From NCBI GenBank assembly GCA_947501615.1, contig CANMWK010000013.1:62001-126000 (forward strand): DNA of 64,000 nucleotides. Direction: 5' to 3'. Both the position numbers and the translations under genes were made by a program. Source of the DNA: an uncultured Tenacibaculum sp. (GTDB lineage: Bacteria > Bacteroidota > Bacteroidia > Flavobacteriales > Flavobacteriaceae). Shown here piece by piece: positions 34,765-42,797 of this stretch. The notes beneath the pieces were generated by a model. It was not told the origin of the DNA, searched no databases, and saw only the letters and a list, made by a program, of their open reading frames with translations. Position 1 is the first letter of the stretch; each line of letters opens with the position of its first letter.

Positions 34765-35427
34765 ATGAAAAAATACATATCTGAATTTGTAGGTACTTTT
34801 GCCCTTATTTTTTGTGGTACGGGTGCTATGACAATTAATGAAGTTACTAATGGATCTATTGGTCATGTTGGAATAGCAATTACTTGGGGACTAATAGTTA
34901 TGGCTATGATTTATGCTTTTGGTGAAATATCTGGAGCTCATTTTAATCCAGCTGTTTCAATTTCTTTTGCTTATGCTAAAAAATTTTCATGGAAAGAAGT
35001 TCCTAAATATATTGTAGCTCAAATTTTAGGAGCAATAGCAGCAAGTTTTCTGTTACTGTTTCTATTTCCTGAAAGTGAGTTTTATGGAGCTACTATACCT
35101 ACTACAGATGCTCTAAGAGCTTTTATTTTAGAGTTATTACTCACATTTTTTTTAATGGTTACTATAATTAATGTTTCTACAGGAAGTAAAGAAGTAGGAG
35201 TAATGGCAGGAATAGCAATTGGTGGTGTAGTATTGTTGGAAGCAATGTTTGCAGGGCCAATAACAAAGGCATCTATGAATCCAGCACGTTCAATTGCACC
35301 GGCTCTAGCATCTGGGCATTTCGAGCATCTTTGGTTATATATTTTAGCACCAATTCTTGGAGCTTTATTGGCTGTTGTAACTTGTAAATTGGTAAAAGAT
35401 GAAAATTGTTGTGATGAAGGATGTTAG
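34765..35427 (+). CDS. aquaporin / NIP-like aquaglyceroporin
   Basis: This 220-aa MIP channel has six helices and the two NPA boxes (61-63 in GAHFNPAV; 172-174 in SMNPARS). The stretch TWGLIVMAMIYAFGEISGAH and the segment AGPITKASMNPARSIAPAL read like bacterial AqpN and plant NIP channels rather than AqpZ or GlpF. Trp41 and Arg175 are at the positions of the NIP-type filter. Such channels pass glycerol-size or metalloid solutes such as arsenite. The C-terminus ends in a cysteine cluster (ENCCDEGC). It is followed 3 nt later by an SDR gene, so the two are co-transcribed. No ars gene is nearby. Confidence 0.85.
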   Translation: MKKYISEFVGTFALIFCGTGAMTINEVTNGSIGHVGIAITWGLIVMAMIYAFGEISGAHFNPAVSISFAYAKKFSWKEVPKYIVAQILGAIAASFLLLFLFPESEFYGATIPTTDALRAFILELLLTFFLMVTIINVSTGSKEVGVMAGIAIGGVVLLEAMFAGPITKASMNPARSIAPALASGHFEHLWLYILAPILGALLAVVTCKLVKDENCCDEGC

Positions 35428-35430
35428 TAT

Positions 35431-36201
35431 ATGAAAAAGACGTATAGTATACTAGGTTGCGGTTGGTTAGGTTTACCTTTAGCGAAACATTTTATTGAAG
35501 AAGGAATAATAGTTAAAGGTTCTACAACTACTGAGGAAAAACTTCAAATCTTAAAGGAACACAATATTCTTCCATATATAATTGATATTGAGGAAACAAA
35601 TACATATAGAGATTTTTTAGATTGTGATGTATTGTTAATAATGATTACTTCTAAACAGTTAGAAGCGTATGAAAATTTGATACGTAATATAGAAAAATCA
35701 CCAGTTAAAAAGATCATTTTTATAAGTTCTACTTCGGTATATCCTAGGGGAAATAAAACATATACAGAAGAAGATGAAACAATCGAAGCTTTATTACCTC
35801 ATGTAGAAGTATTATTCAGAGAAAATCAAAACTTTTCCACTACCATACTTCGTTTTGCAGGTTTATTTGGAGACAAAAGACAACCAGGAAATTGGTTTGC
35901 AGATAAAAAGATTCCTCAGCCTAATGGATTTGTAAATATGATTCATAGAGAAGATTGTATGGCAATAATTTCAAAAATTATTGAAGAAAATATCTTTGGA
36001 GATATTTTCAATGCTTGCGTAAATCATCATCCTACACGAAAAGAATTTTATAGATATGCTCGAAAGGTTTTAGGAAAACCAAAACCAACTTTTGAAGACC
36101 CTAACGAATTAAAATTTAAAAAAATTAGTCCAGCTAAGTTAATACAACGATTGAATTATACATTTATCTATGATGATTTGTTGGGGTTTACTGAAAGTTA
36201 G
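35431..36201 (+). CDS. NAD(P)-binding epimerase/SDR-like protein
   Basis: This 256-aa cytoplasmic protein has an N-terminal Rossmann nucleotide-binding motif (ILGCGWLGLPLAKH, about 7-20), the extended-SDR serine region (FISSTSVYP, about 97-105) and downstream RFAGLFG and IHREDCMAII segments typical of YeeZ-like epimerase/dehydratase proteins. The YxxxK of classical SDRs is not evident, so activity is uncertain. It starts 3 nt after the aquaporin stop, implying translational coupling, though no functional link is known. Confidence 0.75.
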   Translation: MKKTYSILGCGWLGLPLAKHFIEEGIIVKGSTTTEEKLQILKEHNILPYIIDIEETNTYRDFLDCDVLLIMITSKQLEAYENLIRNIEKSPVKKIIFISSTSVYPRGNKTYTEEDETIEALLPHVEVLFRENQNFSTTILRFAGLFGDKRQPGNWFADKKIPQPNGFVNMIHREDCMAIISKIIEENIFGDIFNACVNHHPTRKEFYRYARKVLGKPKPTFEDPNELKFKKISPAKLIQRLNYTFIYDDLLGFTES

Positions 36202-36272
36202 AACCTTGTTAAGAAATCATGAAAAACTTATTGTTGTAAGAATAAAGTTGAGTTTTTATCTTAAGGCGGTAG

Positions 36273-37808
36273 CTAAATCATTCTTTTAGTGTGGTATATA
36301 AAAGTTTTTTTATTGCCATTATTATCTAAATAAACAATAGTTAGCTTTATACTTTCAGTAAGTATTAATTCTCTTACTTTTTTAAAATCATTTGATTTTA
36401 AGTTATTTACAGAAATGATTTCATAGTTATTTTTAATTTCGTCATCATATGTTTTATTTACATCTTTAAACAATAGTTTGTTTTTTCTTTTTATAATAAC
36501 AAAAGGAGTGCATAGATATTTAAAAGGTTTTTGATAGTACTTGTTTTGTTTATAATATGCCTTGTTATTTTTGTAATCGAAAATCCAATCATATTTAGAA
36601 ATAATTTTATTCCCTATTAATCCAATATTATCTGATTTTAGTTTGTTTTTTGTAAAACGCAAAGGAACATCATAAAAAGTTTCTGATAAAAAATGAAGAG
36701 AAGCTATTGAACTTAAATAGGTTTTATGATTCCCTCCAATATCGAGACCTGATATTTCTTTTTGGGGTTCCAGTTCTGAAAAAATCTTATTTTTTTTAAG
36801 AATCTTACCGTTTAAAAGTAATTCACTTCCTAATCCACTATCCAACTTTATTTTTCCTTTAATTGTTGTTCCTGTTTTTAATTTGATTGTAGTATTAATT
36901 TCAGGAGTTCCATTTTTCAAAGAAAAAAAGAATGCCTTATAATTTTCAGTATTAAAGCGATTCATTGTGTTAGCAAAAGACATTATTTTGGCATCAAAAT
37001 CTATTTTGGTCACAAATGAAGCCAATAAGTCATGTCCAATTATACCGTCTATTTTATCACCTAAACTATTAGAAATTTCAGATAAATCAGCAGTTCCTGC
37101 AAGCAAATTCTTAATAATAATTCTATTACTTAATTTAAATTCAGCTACAGTTATAATTGTACCTCTAGATGTATTTGATATTCCTCTATAGGTTACTTTT
37201 CCGTTAGTTGGTAAATTTAATTTTTTGGCAACTTCTTTGTCAATTACTGTTCCTTGTACACCAGAATCAAAAATGAAAGTTAATGTATGATCTTTGATTT
37301 TAGTTTTAAAAATAACATAACGATTTAATAGATTAAAAGGTATTGCATTAGAAGGAATGGTAATTTGTTTCTCTTTCTTATCATTTGAAATAGGTCTTAG
37401 TTTTATTTTAACAATGTTGATTTCAGTAAATTTTCCTAATTCATTTAATGTAAATGTGAAATCACTTTTGTGGCCATCCATCTTTAATCTTACTTTAATC
37501 TCATCGTTAATTTTATTAATGGCTTTATAGTTATAGTTTTTAGTTAGTGCTACTCTATCAGAAATAGTTTTAAGTATTTTACTTGCTTTATCTTTTCCAT
37601 ACCCAGAAATTAATATGTCATTACTTAATAAAGTTTGTGTTTTAAGATGATTGCCTAATGTTAAATAGTTAAAGAGAAGTTTTATGTTTTCTTTAGCCAT
37701 CTTTTCATAATCGAGTTGTTTGTTTTGAGAAAAAAGAATGTGACAAGAAATAAAAAAGCAAATTATTGTTAAAAGAATAGATGATGGTATACGATAATTC
37801 ATTTTCAT
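36273..37808 (-). CDS. exported retropepsin-like aspartyl protease
   Basis: This 511-aa protein has a signal peptide or N-terminal membrane anchor (about 1-27) and two retropepsin-like beta domains. The first holds D181-S182-G183 in FIFDSGVQGT and the flap/hydrophobic partner IDGIIGHDLL. The second has IKLDSGLGSELLLNG (about 320-336). The C-terminus (about 440-511) is PDZ-like. Members of this family in Bacteroidetes carry one or both DSG/DTG sites. It is transcribed alone, convergent with the aquaporin/SDR pair. Confidence 0.75.
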   Translation of the reverse strand: MKMNYRIPSSILLTIICFFISCHILFSQNKQLDYEKMAKENIKLLFNYLTLGNHLKTQTLLSNDILISGYGKDKASKILKTISDRVALTKNYNYKAINKINDEIKVRLKMDGHKSDFTFTLNELGKFTEINIVKIKLRPISNDKKEKQITIPSNAIPFNLLNRYVIFKTKIKDHTLTFIFDSGVQGTVIDKEVAKKLNLPTNGKVTYRGISNTSRGTIITVAEFKLSNRIIIKNLLAGTADLSEISNSLGDKIDGIIGHDLLASFVTKIDFDAKIMSFANTMNRFNTENYKAFFFSLKNGTPEINTTIKLKTGTTIKGKIKLDSGLGSELLLNGKILKKNKIFSELEPQKEISGLDIGGNHKTYLSSIASLHFLSETFYDVPLRFTKNKLKSDNIGLIGNKIISKYDWIFDYKNNKAYYKQNKYYQKPFKYLCTPFVIIKRKNKLLFKDVNKTYDDEIKNNYEIISVNNLKSNDFKKVRELILTESIKLTIVYLDNNGNKKTFIYHTKRMI

Positions 37809-37896
37809 AATTTTTCTAAAATTAAAGAATTTTAATTAACCTCTTTTTAGTATATTCTGAAATAATTTTGTCAACTTATTTATTTTGAGTGATTTT

Positions 37897-38030
37897 CTAA
37901 AACTTAATTCTATTAAAATCTGCAATAGTATTAACATTTTGGATATAGTAAGCCTCTTGGTCTGTTAGTAGAATATTTTTAGGGTTACATTGTGCTATAT
38001 CTAGTTGTAACTTTTGAACTCCATGAGTTA
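37897..38030 (-). pseudogene. duplicated 3' fragment of mobA
   Basis: This stretch repeats the last ~44 codons and stop of mobA (39629-39760). Over 37891-38028 versus 39623-39760 there are only four mismatches in 138 bp, all within the part nearest the S41 gene. The reading frame is intact (I-T-H-G-V-Q-K-L-Q-L) but has no start or upstream domain. Its left end is the old mobA terminus and its right end fuses to the stop codon of the S41 peptidase gene. It is a footprint of insertion or recombination, and the gap to 37808 holds nothing else visible. Confidence 0.85.
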
Positions 38031-39422
38031 TTTTTTGTTTAGAAACTCAATAGCTTTTTGCAAAGCAGGATCATTATTATTCTTAAAATCGGTTAGTGTT
38101 TTTGATATAAAAATATCAGGCTGAATTCCTAATCCTACAAATTCTCTCCCATCTGGATATGTGTCTTTTTTAGTGCAAACTCTAGCAGAGCCTCCACCAG
38201 GTAGGTCAAATAACATAGGTTGTCCTGTACTTCCAAAAGTTGGTTCGCCAATTTTTGTCATATGCTTTTGATTATCGGCGGCAATTAAAAAATCTTCTGC
38301 AGCAGATGCTGTGTTATTACCAATTAATAGAACAGTTGGAATAACAATTCTTTTTTTGGTGCTTAATGTTATTTCAGTTGGATGGTAAGGAAATTTATGA
38401 AAGTAATTATCTTGATAGGAAAGTAATGCTTGTTTACTCCATTTTTTATCGTCTTCACTACTATTAACTGTATCTTTAGGTTTAGTCCATTTCCCCCATG
38501 CTTTAAATGAAGGGATATGTAAACGACTTTGATAAGCAGAACCATAAAGTTTTTTATCAGGAGTAAAATATTGCAAAATTTTTGTTCCAATCCCAGTACT
38601 ACCACCACCATTAAAACGTAAATCAATAATTAGCTTTTTTGCTTTTTTGATCTCAGGTAACTTTTCTGTAAATAGTTTGTTTATTTCCGAATTGGAAAAA
38701 CTATTTAGAGCTATGTAAGCTATATCATTGTCTATCCATTTAAAATCAAGGAGTTTTCGCTGTTCGAATGGTGGGTACACCTCAGATTCTTTAACCTCAC
38801 CATGTGTTAGTTTTAAATTAAAATATTGGCCATTAGGTTTTTTTAATTCTAAGTTATACGAAGTTCCTTTAGGAGAGCGAAGAAGCCAATTAATTGTATT
38901 GTTTTCTAAAATATATGCTGTAGACGATGCTATAAAAGGTTTTACATATTGATTAGCATACTCGTGAGTAGGAAGACCGTTAACTTTGGTAATTTCAGAT
39001 CCTACAGGAATTTCTTCTTTTTTGCTTAAATTAACCCTTGTTACTATGGCTTTACCATTTATATTGGTTAAAAACAATCTGTAATCACCAAACCAAGTAT
39101 TATAGATAACACTGTCTACAGATTTCGGAAAATAAACATTTGTATGACCATCTTTTAAGCTTGCGCAAAACTTTTGTAAAAGACGGTAGTATTCATAATC
39201 ATTTTTTGTTTCTTGAACCTCAGTAATAAGTTGTTTATAAAGAGCATTCCATTTTTTTCTGTTAATTTTATTGAGATAAACAAAATTGTAGTTTACTTCT
39301 TGCCAAAATTTAGAGAGACCATAAATTTTATCTTCTTTAGTAATTTTATTAGGTAAATTTTCTTGAGCTATTGACTTTCCATAGATAAAAAAACTCAAAA
39401 TTAGAATCGTTACTTTTTTCAT
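38028..39422 (-). CDS. exported S41-family peptidase
   Basis: This 464-aa serine protease has a signal peptide (MKKVTILILSFFIYGKSIAQ), an N-terminal helical domain, a PDZ-like centre and an S41/tail-specific protease C-half (about 230-460: LIIDLRFNGGGSTGIGTK, then NNTASAAEDFLIAAD with the nucleophile Ser). The ATG at 39422 was preferred to 39473, which adds 17 polar residues before the signal. It lies between full mobA and a mobA 3' copy, all on the same strand. Its stop codon is at the junction with the repeat, so it seems to have been inserted there. Substrate unknown. Confidence 0.85.
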   Translation of the reverse strand: MKKVTILILSFFIYGKSIAQENLPNKITKEDKIYGLSKFWQEVNYNFVYLNKINRKKWNALYKQLITEVQETKNDYEYYRLLQKFCASLKDGHTNVYFPKSVDSVIYNTWFGDYRLFLTNINGKAIVTRVNLSKKEEIPVGSEITKVNGLPTHEYANQYVKPFIASSTAYILENNTINWLLRSPKGTSYNLELKKPNGQYFNLKLTHGEVKESEVYPPFEQRKLLDFKWIDNDIAYIALNSFSNSEINKLFTEKLPEIKKAKKLIIDLRFNGGGSTGIGTKILQYFTPDKKLYGSAYQSRLHIPSFKAWGKWTKPKDTVNSSEDDKKWSKQALLSYQDNYFHKFPYHPTEITLSTKKRIVIPTVLLIGNNTASAAEDFLIAADNQKHMTKIGEPTFGSTGQPMLFDLPGGGSARVCTKKDTYPDGREFVGLGIQPDIFISKTLTDFKNNNDPALQKAIEFLNKK

Positions 39423-39628
39423 TTTCTTGATATTAGTTGATTGTGGTATTTTTACACGTATAAATTCTTCCATAGTGGAGTAGAATAGAAACTTTTTACT
39501 TTCAATTTTGATAATTATAGTTAACAGTCAGTTTCGTAATTATAAAACACGTATTTTTTTATTAAAGACTTAGAGTTTTTCAATAAGTTACATTTTTCTG
39601 TTTTTTATTGTTACATATGAAAGATTTT

Positions 39629-40198
39629 CTAAAACTTAATTCTATTAAAATCTGCAATAGTATTAACATTTTGGATATAGTAAGCCTCTTGGTCTGTTAG
39701 TAGAATATTTTTAGGGTTACATTGTGCTGTAACTAGTTGTAACTTTTGAATTCCATGGGTGATAGCGTTTTTAAAAATGGATTTACATTCTGTTTTGTAT
39801 ACAGCTATTAAAGGAGTAAGATTGTTTTTGTATTCAAATTGAACACAATGTGTGGTAGTATCAATATTTGATATTAGTTTTTTTAGTAATGTTTTGTTTA
39901 TTAAAGGAACATCACAGCTTAAAACAAGAGTGTACGGAGTGGTTACTTGAGATAATCCAGTGTAAATACCTGCTACTGGGCCAAAATTATCGATAGTATC
40001 AGGAATTCTTTTATAACCGAATACATCGTGTTGTTTAGTATTGGATATAATAATTATTTCTGAAGTGATTTCTTTTAAAGCATCAATACTACATTCAATA
40101 AATGTCTTTTCATTAAGTTTTAATAAGCTTTTATCTGTACCCATTCGAGAGCTTTTTCCTCCAGCTAAAATTAACCCTGTAATAAACGTATCTTTCAT
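39629..40198 (-). CDS. mobA: molybdenum cofactor guanylyltransferase MobA
   Basis: This 189-aa enzyme should add GMP from GTP to molybdopterin to give Mo-bis-MGD, the cofactor of assimilatory nitrate reductases. The nucleotidyltransferase signature GLILAGGKSSRMGTDK spans about 8-23, and the metal-site motif LSCDVPLI is present at about 94-101. Length is typical. It lies 64 nt downstream of moeA on the same strand. Its last ~44 codons are duplicated 1.7 kb away at 37897-38030. Confidence 0.9.
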   Translation of the reverse strand: MKDTFITGLILAGGKSSRMGTDKSLLKLNEKTFIECSIDALKEITSEIIIISNTKQHDVFGYKRIPDTIDNFGPVAGIYTGLSQVTTPYTLVLSCDVPLINKTLLKKLISNIDTTTHCVQFEYKNNLTPLIAVYKTECKSIFKNAITHGIQKLQLVTAQCNPKNILLTDQEAYYIQNVNTIADFNRIKF

Positions 40199-40262
40199 AT
40201 TTTTAAAGATGATGTAAAATTTCTGTAATTAACCTGTGTTGAACTTAGATGTTTTTATAGTA

Positions 40263-41441
40263 TTAAAAAGGAAGTAAAATAGTCTCTACAACATCATTTA
40301 CATGTATTTCTTTTTGATTTTCAGATAAATATACGATAGCATTGCTTACAGCGAAAGATTGTAACATTGCAGAACTTTGTCCTGTTAAAATTTCTACATT
40401 CGCATCATTTACTTTAGCTTTTAAAAACTCAGATCGATGTAAAGGCTTGGTGTGCTTAGAAATAGATGTAATTTGTTTTCTAATTAACTCAATATTATGA
40501 TTTCCAGAGAAGTTTTGTAGTGCAATGTATACATAAATGTAAAAACATGTTAATGTAGCTGCTGGGTTACCAGGTAAACCAAAAATTTGAGTTGCTGACT
40601 TTTTACCATAAAAAACAGGTTTACCAGGTTTCTGATTTACTTTATAAAATAGCTCATTAACTCCTAGTTCTTGGAGGGCTCGATATACAAAGTCGTATTT
40701 TCCAACAGATATACCACCAGATATTAATACAATATCATGTTTTTCAAATGTAGATTTTATGCTGGTAACAGTATCATCATAATTATCTTTGCAATAGTAA
40801 GTACTTACATCGTAAAACTTTAAATTATAGAGAGCACTAAGTAGCATTTTAGAATTACTTTCATAAATTTCGCCATAATTTAGTGGTTGCCCAGATTGAA
40901 TTAATTCATTACCTGTTACTATAATGCCAACACTAGGTTTTTTAAATACCGTTACTTTATCAATACCTAAAGCATATAAGAATCCGACTACAGCAGGTGT
41001 AATTTTAGTGTGTTTTTTTAACGCTATTTCATTTGTTTTGATTTGTTCTCCTTCAAGTCTAATATTTTTGTGATAGTCTATTTGGTCGTTAATCTCTACA
41101 ATATTACCAGAAACTGTTGTTTTTTCTTTCTGAATAATAGTATCAATACTATCAGGCACAGGAGCACCTGTTAAAATTTTAATAGCCTCTCCTTTTTTAA
41201 GTTCGATTTTGACACGATCACCAGCTTTAATTTCTCCAACAATAGTATATGTTTTAGTATCTCCTATGTGTAAACCATATCCATCCATTGCAGATTGTCT
41301 AAAAGGAGGTAAGTTAATAGGCGCATAGATGTCTTCAGCTAAAATATAACCATTCGCTTTTTCTAGTTGTTTTACTGTGTATGTATTTGTGTTTGTACTG
41401 TTTTTTTTAACGATGTCTATAGCTTCTTCAACAGATATCAT
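40263..41441 (-). CDS. moeA: molybdopterin molybdotransferase MoeA
   Basis: This 392-aa protein inserts molybdate into adenylated molybdopterin. Family marks are MDGYGLH in the N-terminal domain, ILTGAPVP at about 91-98, the MPT-binding SGGISVGKYDF (about 240-250) and PGKPVFYG / GLPGNPAA (about 272-295). Length and domain order are standard. It is the first gene of the moeA-mobA pair and divergent from an FNR-type regulator. The neighbouring nitrate transport genes explain the need for the cofactor. Confidence 0.93.
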   Translation of the reverse strand: MISVEEAIDIVKKNSTNTNTYTVKQLEKANGYILAEDIYAPINLPPFRQSAMDGYGLHIGDTKTYTIVGEIKAGDRVKIELKKGEAIKILTGAPVPDSIDTIIQKEKTTVSGNIVEINDQIDYHKNIRLEGEQIKTNEIALKKHTKITPAVVGFLYALGIDKVTVFKKPSVGIIVTGNELIQSGQPLNYGEIYESNSKMLLSALYNLKFYDVSTYYCKDNYDDTVTSIKSTFEKHDIVLISGGISVGKYDFVYRALQELGVNELFYKVNQKPGKPVFYGKKSATQIFGLPGNPAATLTCFYIYVYIALQNFSGNHNIELIRKQITSISKHTKPLHRSEFLKAKVNDANVEILTGQSSAMLQSFAVSNAIVYLSENQKEIHVNDVVETILLPF

Positions 41442-41540
41442 GAACTTTATATTGATTATAGATTGGACTAAACATAAGGAAAATAGATGGTTAATTTTTA
41501 TGTCGGTTAAAATAATTTTTTTGAACTAATGATATGATAA

Positions 41541-41554
41541 AAAAGGATGTTTTA
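41541..41554. repeat. 14-bp element shared with the nrtA upstream region
   Basis: AAAAGGATGTTTTA occurs here, in the moeA/FNR-like gap, and again at 42701-42714 about 85 bp upstream of nrtA. It may be a second regulatory site of the locus. Confidence 0.35.
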
Positions 41555-41624
41555 AAATGGGGTTTTAAAAATTTACAACTTTTATTTTGATGATTCTTGA
41601 AAAATTAAAGGAAATTATTTTTAG

Positions 41625-41640
41625 TAAGTATTATTACGTA
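41625..41640. promoter_or_regulatory. candidate nitrate-regulon operator, site 1
   Basis: TAAGTATTATTACGTA differs at one base from the sites before nrtA and at two from that before nirB. It is a near-palindrome of two 7-bp halves around 2 bp. It lies 26 nt before the start of the FNR-like gene. Confidence 0.6.
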
Positions 41641-41666
41641 ATTTACCGTCAGATAAATCATTTTTT

Positions 41667-42398
41667 TTGAAAAATAAAAATAACATCCCAATTTCAAATT
41701 ATTCTTGTCAGACATGTATTAAAAGTAACTGTCTAATACATAAAAATAGTAAGAATCACACTATTATAAACTTTCACGAACAAAAAAAAATTATAAAATG
41801 TAAAAAAGGGCAACAGTTTATCATGGAGGGAGCTATGGTAAGCGGACTATTTATTATATTAAAAGGTGTAGCGAAAGTTTTTAGAACAGGAATTAATGGG
41901 CGGGAGCAAATAGTTCGGTTTGCTAAAGAAGGAGAAATAGTCGGTCATCGAGGTTTTGGTTCTGAAGAATCTTATCCTATTGGAGCTATTGCTCTTGAGG
42001 AAGTTTTACTTTGTTATTTTTCAAAAGAACATTTAAAAGAAGCATTATTAAATAGTGCGAAGTTTTCTTTTGATATGATGTTATTTTATGCTAACGAGCT
42101 GAATAGAAGTGAGAGTAAAGTAAAAAAAATATCTCAAATGACTGTTCGAGAAAGAGTTATAGATACGTTATTGTATATCAATAGAAAGTTCGGTACCACA
42201 GATGGGTACTTAAATTTATTGTTAACTCGAAAAGAGTATGCAGATTATGCAGGAACTACAGAAGAGCAAGTAATCCGTACTTTATCTAGCCTTAAAAAAG
42301 AAGGTTTAATAGGTGTCAGAGTTAAGCAGATTAGTATTATTGATCTTGAAGGTTTAAAATCTGAAATCAGTCAACATAATTTCTTCTTAGGTAGTTAG
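41667..42398 (+). CDS. FNR-type Crp family regulator (Fe-S)
   Basis: This 243-aa protein has a cyclic-nucleotide-like beta barrel (about 35-150) and a winged helix (about 165-235: TRKEYADYAGTTEEQVIRTL). Cysteines C14, C17, C22 and C116 copy the arrangement of the E. coli FNR [4Fe-4S] ligands (three clustered at the N-terminus plus one in the barrel), and C45 is extra. It should therefore sense oxygen or NO. The only start that keeps the N-terminal cysteines is TTG at 41667: an in-frame stop at 41625-41627 bars an upstream ATG, and the next ATG is at residue 53. Its position beside moeA and nrtA makes it a likely regulator of nitrate use. Confidence 0.85.
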   Translation: MKNKNNIPISNYSCQTCIKSNCLIHKNSKNHTIINFHEQKKIIKCKKGQQFIMEGAMVSGLFIILKGVAKVFRTGINGREQIVRFAKEGEIVGHRGFGSEESYPIGAIALEEVLLCYFSKEHLKEALLNSAKFSFDMMLFYANELNRSESKVKKISQMTVRERVIDTLLYINRKFGTTDGYLNLLLTRKEYADYAGTTEEQVIRTLSSLKKEGLIGVRVKQISIIDLEGLKSEISQHNFFLGS

Positions 42399-42797
42399 CC
42401 GTATGTAACTTAGGTAAAATTTTATCATTTTTATTACTCTCAGTTGTAGTTAAAAAAACAATTCACTTTCTCTTTTTCCTATCTAGTTGATCTTTATATT
42501 TTTCATAATATTTTTAACTTAATTCAAAACATTTTTCTAATGATGATTAAAATAAATTTAAGTATTTGTTTTTTAATTGTAAGTATGTTTTGTTAGTTTA
42601 TTATCGGTTTTTTACTTATTTTTTTGATTAAAATTTATTTTAATTGTTTTTATTTAAATTTTTCTTAAAACATGATTTTTGTCAGTTTTTAATATGTTTT
42701 AAAAGGATGTTTTAGGCTGATATTGCTCATGCACTATCTAGTTTTGTACTTATATATTTGCTTTAAACTAAGTATTAATACGTATAAAACTACGTCG
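42399..42797. other. 399-bp AT-rich nrtA upstream region
   Basis: There is no credible gene. It holds a set of ATGTTTTA elements (inverted pair 42665-42673 / 42694-42702, and a further copy at 42707-42714), a TATATTTG -7 element at 42753-42760, and the 16-bp operator candidate at 42769-42784 just before the nrtA start. A TTAGGTA heptamer is at 42410-42416. Confidence 0.5.
42769..42784. promoter_or_regulatory. candidate nitrate-regulon operator, site 2
   Basis: TAAGTATTAATACGTA reads as TAAGTAT-TA-ATACGTA, dyad-symmetric except one base pair. It ends 13 nt before the nrtA ATG. Being this close to the start, and downstream of the TATATTTG element, it fits a repressor site or a site overlapping an alternative promoter. 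Confidence 0.65.

Noticed and set aside
39423..39473. Upstream ATG extending the S41 peptidase by 17 residues
   Set aside because: The added residues are polar and would sit ahead of a complete signal peptide.
37891..39760. Composite transposon flanking the S41 gene
   Set aside because: The direct repeats are mobA coding sequence. There is no transposase, terminal inverted repeat or target duplication.
42613..42753. TACTTAT heptamers matching the NarL consensus before nrtA
   Set aside because: Single unpaired heptamers are expected by chance in this T-rich region.
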